DNA from: Lentisphaerae bacterium ADurb.Bin242 | GTDB taxonomy: Bacteria; Verrucomicrobiota; Lentisphaeria; Victivallales; UBA1829 | DNA length: 35,517 nt | Assembly (NCBI GenBank): GCA_002069785.1 | Contig: MWCA01000058.1 | Coordinates: forward strand, 1 to 35,517 | Direction of reading: 5' to 3' | Part shown: piece by piece, positions 34,005 to 35,517 of the stretch | Layout: each line of letters starts with the position of its first letter | Position numbering within the stretch: the first letter of the stretch is position 1 | Notes under the pieces: model-generated | Seen by the model: only the letters and a program-made list of their open reading frames with translations | The model's database searches: none | Told to the model about the DNA's origin: nothing | Made by a program: the position numbers and the translations under genes

Positions 34005-34377
34005 TTTTGCCTCCCTGTTTGAGCTTGTGTTGATCGTTTTCTGAAAATACCCATTTCCGGTTTTTTCCTTTTTTTGGTGAAAACGGAATCTTTCGCGATT
34101 TATTTGTAATTCACGAATTAATAATCCGTTACCATGAATGGACACCATTTTTGGAAATCGGTGATTGTCCGTAAATTCAGCCGGTAATGTAACCGCTCAA
34201 ACGGGTGTATACAAGACGCGGAGGCAAAGAAAACGGAACGATTTCGCATTGTATGGAAAAAAAACGGTCTCGGATACAAGAATCTTTTTCATGGAAAAAA
34301 CGGAGCTCCCTTCCTGATTCAATCGAAACAACTATCTCCGTTTTCCATAATTAGTTGCCATGAATGGCATCATTCCT
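34005..34377. other. 373-bp intergenic stretch holding repeat copy B
   Basis: From left to right it contains the leader of the TPR gene, an ATTTGTAATTCA block (34102-34113) also seen beside copy A, a CATGAATGG site (34133-34141), repeat copy B (34159-34337), and a second CATGAATGG site (34359-34367) just past the stop of the next gene. No open frame here is supported. Confidence 0.7.
34159..34337. repeat. 179-bp dispersed repeat, copy B, bounded by direct CATGAATGG repeats
   Basis: It aligns along its full length with copy A (25092-25270). The left similarity to copy C extends further, to about 34125. It is flanked by GTTACCATGAATGG (34128-34141) and GTTGCCATGAATGG (34354-34367) in the same orientation, which could be recombination sites or an old target duplication. 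On the minus strand it carries TTGTAT (34214-34209)-N17-TACATT (34191-34186), pointing to the TPR gene. Confidence 0.9.
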
Positions 34378-35169
34378 TCATTTTTCAGCGGATGAATTTT
34401 TGTGCCTCACGTCATCAAATAAAACAATAAATCCCATCTTGATTAACCCCAGAACAAGCCAGATAGAAACGAAAAACAAATCGGATTCAAGTGCACGACT
34501 GATGTGATTTTTAAGGAAACAGATATAAAGTATAATAGATATTCCATATAAGGATGCACAAAGGACAAAATATGCTATCTGCAGTTTTGCATTTGCGGGA
34601 ATAGTAAGATATTTTTGATTCACAAGATAAAAGAAAGTAAAAAATTCCGGAATAATGAAAAAATAAATGAACAAAGAAATCAGATGAAAGAACGAAATAT
34701 CATATAAAAAAACAAGTAAAAAATTTGAAATAATAAATAGAGGAAAAAGTAACCATTTACAAATAATAAAAGAATTTGAGTAAAATTTGAGAGACATAAA
34801 AATATTACCAGCAAGAGCGACCTTATATGTCATTTCTTGAGTAATTAGAATTACTAAAAATAACAAAGAAATGAATAAATCAAACCATTGAATCGTTGGA
34901 ATATTTATAAAATCATTTAACTCCATTCTTTGGGTATAAAAGAAACATTGCAAAAAAATGAATATAAAAATAGAACTACAAATAAATGAAAAGTATCTAA
35001 ATGATATATTTCTTTCTCGCTTAACAGTAAAAGAAAAGAGCAAAGTCCAGAATGCAAATGTAAATAATAAAAATATTGTAAAAAAATGAAAATTCCTAAA
35101 ATAAAGAACGGTAAAATTTATTACCAAAAATATTATTGCAGAAGCTATAAAAACTGCACGCATCAGCAT
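34378..35169 (-). CDS. Very A+T-rich polytopic membrane protein of unknown function
   Basis: The 263-residue product is almost entirely hydrophobic, with about eight predicted helices (for example AVFIASAIIFLVINFTVLYF, FTIFLLFTFAFWTLLFSFTV, WFDLFISLLFLVILI and LFFVSIWLVLGLIKMGFIVLF), and is rich in Phe, Ile and Lys. No family is recognised. Strong A+T codon bias marks it as foreign to this window. Inner-membrane immunity proteins for pore-forming toxins can look like this, but there is no direct evidence. The start could be at 35169 or 6 bases later. It lies between repeat copies B and C and between two CATGAATGG sites. Confidence 0.7.
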   Translation of the reverse strand: MLMRAVFIASAIIFLVINFTVLYFRNFHFFTIFLLFTFAFWTLLFSFTVKRERNISFRYFSFICSSIFIFIFLQCFFYTQRMELNDFINIPTIQWFDLFISLLFLVILITQEMTYKVALAGNIFMSLKFYSNSFIICKWLLFPLFIISNFLLVFLYDISFFHLISLFIYFFIIPEFFTFFYLVNQKYLTIPANAKLQIAYFVLCASLYGISIILYICFLKNHISRALESDLFFVSIWLVLGLIKMGFIVLFDDVRHKNSSAEK

Positions 35170-35240
35170 TTGTGTTTATCCTATATTTTTATTTTTTTAA
35201 AACGGTAATCTGTTATCATGAATGGAGCTGTTTTGGATAC

Positions 35241-35385
35241 CGGCGATTGTCCGTAAATTCAGCCGTAATGTAACCGCTCAAACGGGTGTATACAAGACGC
35301 GGAGCCAAAGAAAACGGAACGATTTCACGTTTTACGGGAGAGGATGCTCCCGGATACGGAAACGTTTCCATATAAAAAAACGGAG
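35241..35385. repeat. Dispersed repeat, copy C, shortened on the right
   Basis: It matches copies A and B closely for the first ~90 bases, then in patches (CCCGGATACGGA, AAAAAACGGAG), and diverges after 35385. The left edge, with GTTATCATGAATGG and TTTTGGA, parallels the left flank of copy B. The minus-strand pair TTGTAT (35295-35290)-N17-TACATT (35272-35267) is intact and points to the membrane protein gene, about 98 bases from its ATG. Confidence 0.85.
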
Positions 35386-35418
35386 ATGAATTTCCGGCGT
35401 TTCGGGAGAGTCCCGCCC

Positions 35419-35446
35419 TTGCATTCCCCGAAAGACATGGTACAAT
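35419..35446 (+). promoter_or_regulatory. Promoter of the last, truncated gene
   Basis: TTGCAT (35419-35424) and TACAAT (35441-35446) are 16 bases apart, about 38 bases before the ATG at 35484. Confidence 0.5.
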
Positions 35447-35483
35447 AATCCGATTGATTTTTTATGGACGAAAGGGAAAATTC

Positions 35484-35517
35484 ATGAAAACCGGATCACT
35501 CCTGCTGCTGGCGGGCG
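35484..35517 (+). CDS. N-terminus of a probably secreted protein (3' truncated by window)
   Basis: ATG 35484 is preceded by AAAGGGAAAA at a suitable distance. Only 11 codons are visible (MKTGSLLLLAG), the start of a signal peptide or membrane anchor. Nothing can be said about function. Confidence 0.5.
   Translation, partial: MKTGSLLLLAG

Larger units (their letters stand above)
35170..35483. other. 314-bp intergenic stretch holding repeat copy C and a divergent promoter
   Basis: It contains the leader of the polytopic membrane protein gene, a CATGAATGG site (35217-35225), repeat copy C (35241-35385) and a plus-strand promoter (35419-35446) for the gene starting at 35484. Confidence 0.7.

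Noticed and set aside
33400..35230. Integron attC sites or CRISPR array
   Set aside because: The repeated motif lacks GTTRRRY/RYYYAAC cores and integrase, and there are no short regular spacers.

Overview
The window is probably from a chromosome of the Lentisphaerota (Victivallales-like). This is an inference. It rests on two operons that pair a prepilin-like protein (FTLIELLVV N-terminus) with a polysaccharide-degrading-type enzyme, a DUF4838 protein, an ECF sigma factor paired with a Ser/Thr kinase, several sugar regulators and a GH29 fucosidase. Most of the window is G+C-rich. The last ~2.3 kb (about 33,040-35,230) is strikingly A+T-rich and repeat-bearing, and looks acquired.

Layout. 1-1,623: end of an unrecognised protein, then a Rid/chorismatase-like protein. 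1,785-3,931: an ECF sigma factor overlapping a membrane Ser/Thr kinase-like protein that has degenerate catalytic motifs and a C-terminal TPR region. 4,526-8,858: a minus-strand operon (prepilin-like protein, then a secreted DUF4838 protein) divergent from a LacI-type regulator. Matching operators lie at both promoters. A beta-propeller gene follows the regulator. 10,267-15,520: a tightly overlapped operon of an SDR (D-mannonate oxidoreductase type), HisH, HisA, a PlsC-like acyltransferase, AroB and DprA. 15,774: a small basic protein with its own terminator. 16,101-19,746 (minus): a secreted coiled-coil protein coupled to an AraC regulator, followed by an AGE-type epimerase. 19,924-23,261: MTA phosphorylase, a polytopic GT-C-like membrane protein and an amidohydrolase. 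These converge on 23,245-25,083, a bifunctional homocysteine methyltransferase/methylenetetrahydrofolate reductase.

25,611-33,032 (minus) is a carbohydrate-use locus: GH29 fucosidase, a cytoplasmic TIM-barrel enzyme, a GntR/LacI-hybrid regulator, a secreted TIM-barrel plus CBM-like enzyme, and a prepilin-like protein. Upstream of it, 33,048-35,169 holds three A+T-rich minus-strand genes: an Imm74-like immunity protein, a membrane-anchored TPR protein and a polytopic membrane protein. They are separated by dispersed repeats. A 179-bp element occurs at 25,092, at 34,159 and, shortened, at 35,241. Each copy carries a promoter-like TTGYAT-N17-TACATT pointing into the minus-strand gene next to it. 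A short motif, CATGAATGG, brackets the A+T-rich genes. This repeat/cassette-like arrangement with an orphan immunity gene is the most unusual structure here. A second plus-strand secreted or membrane protein begins at 35,484 and runs off the end.

No tRNA, rRNA, CRISPR array, transposase or integrase was seen.
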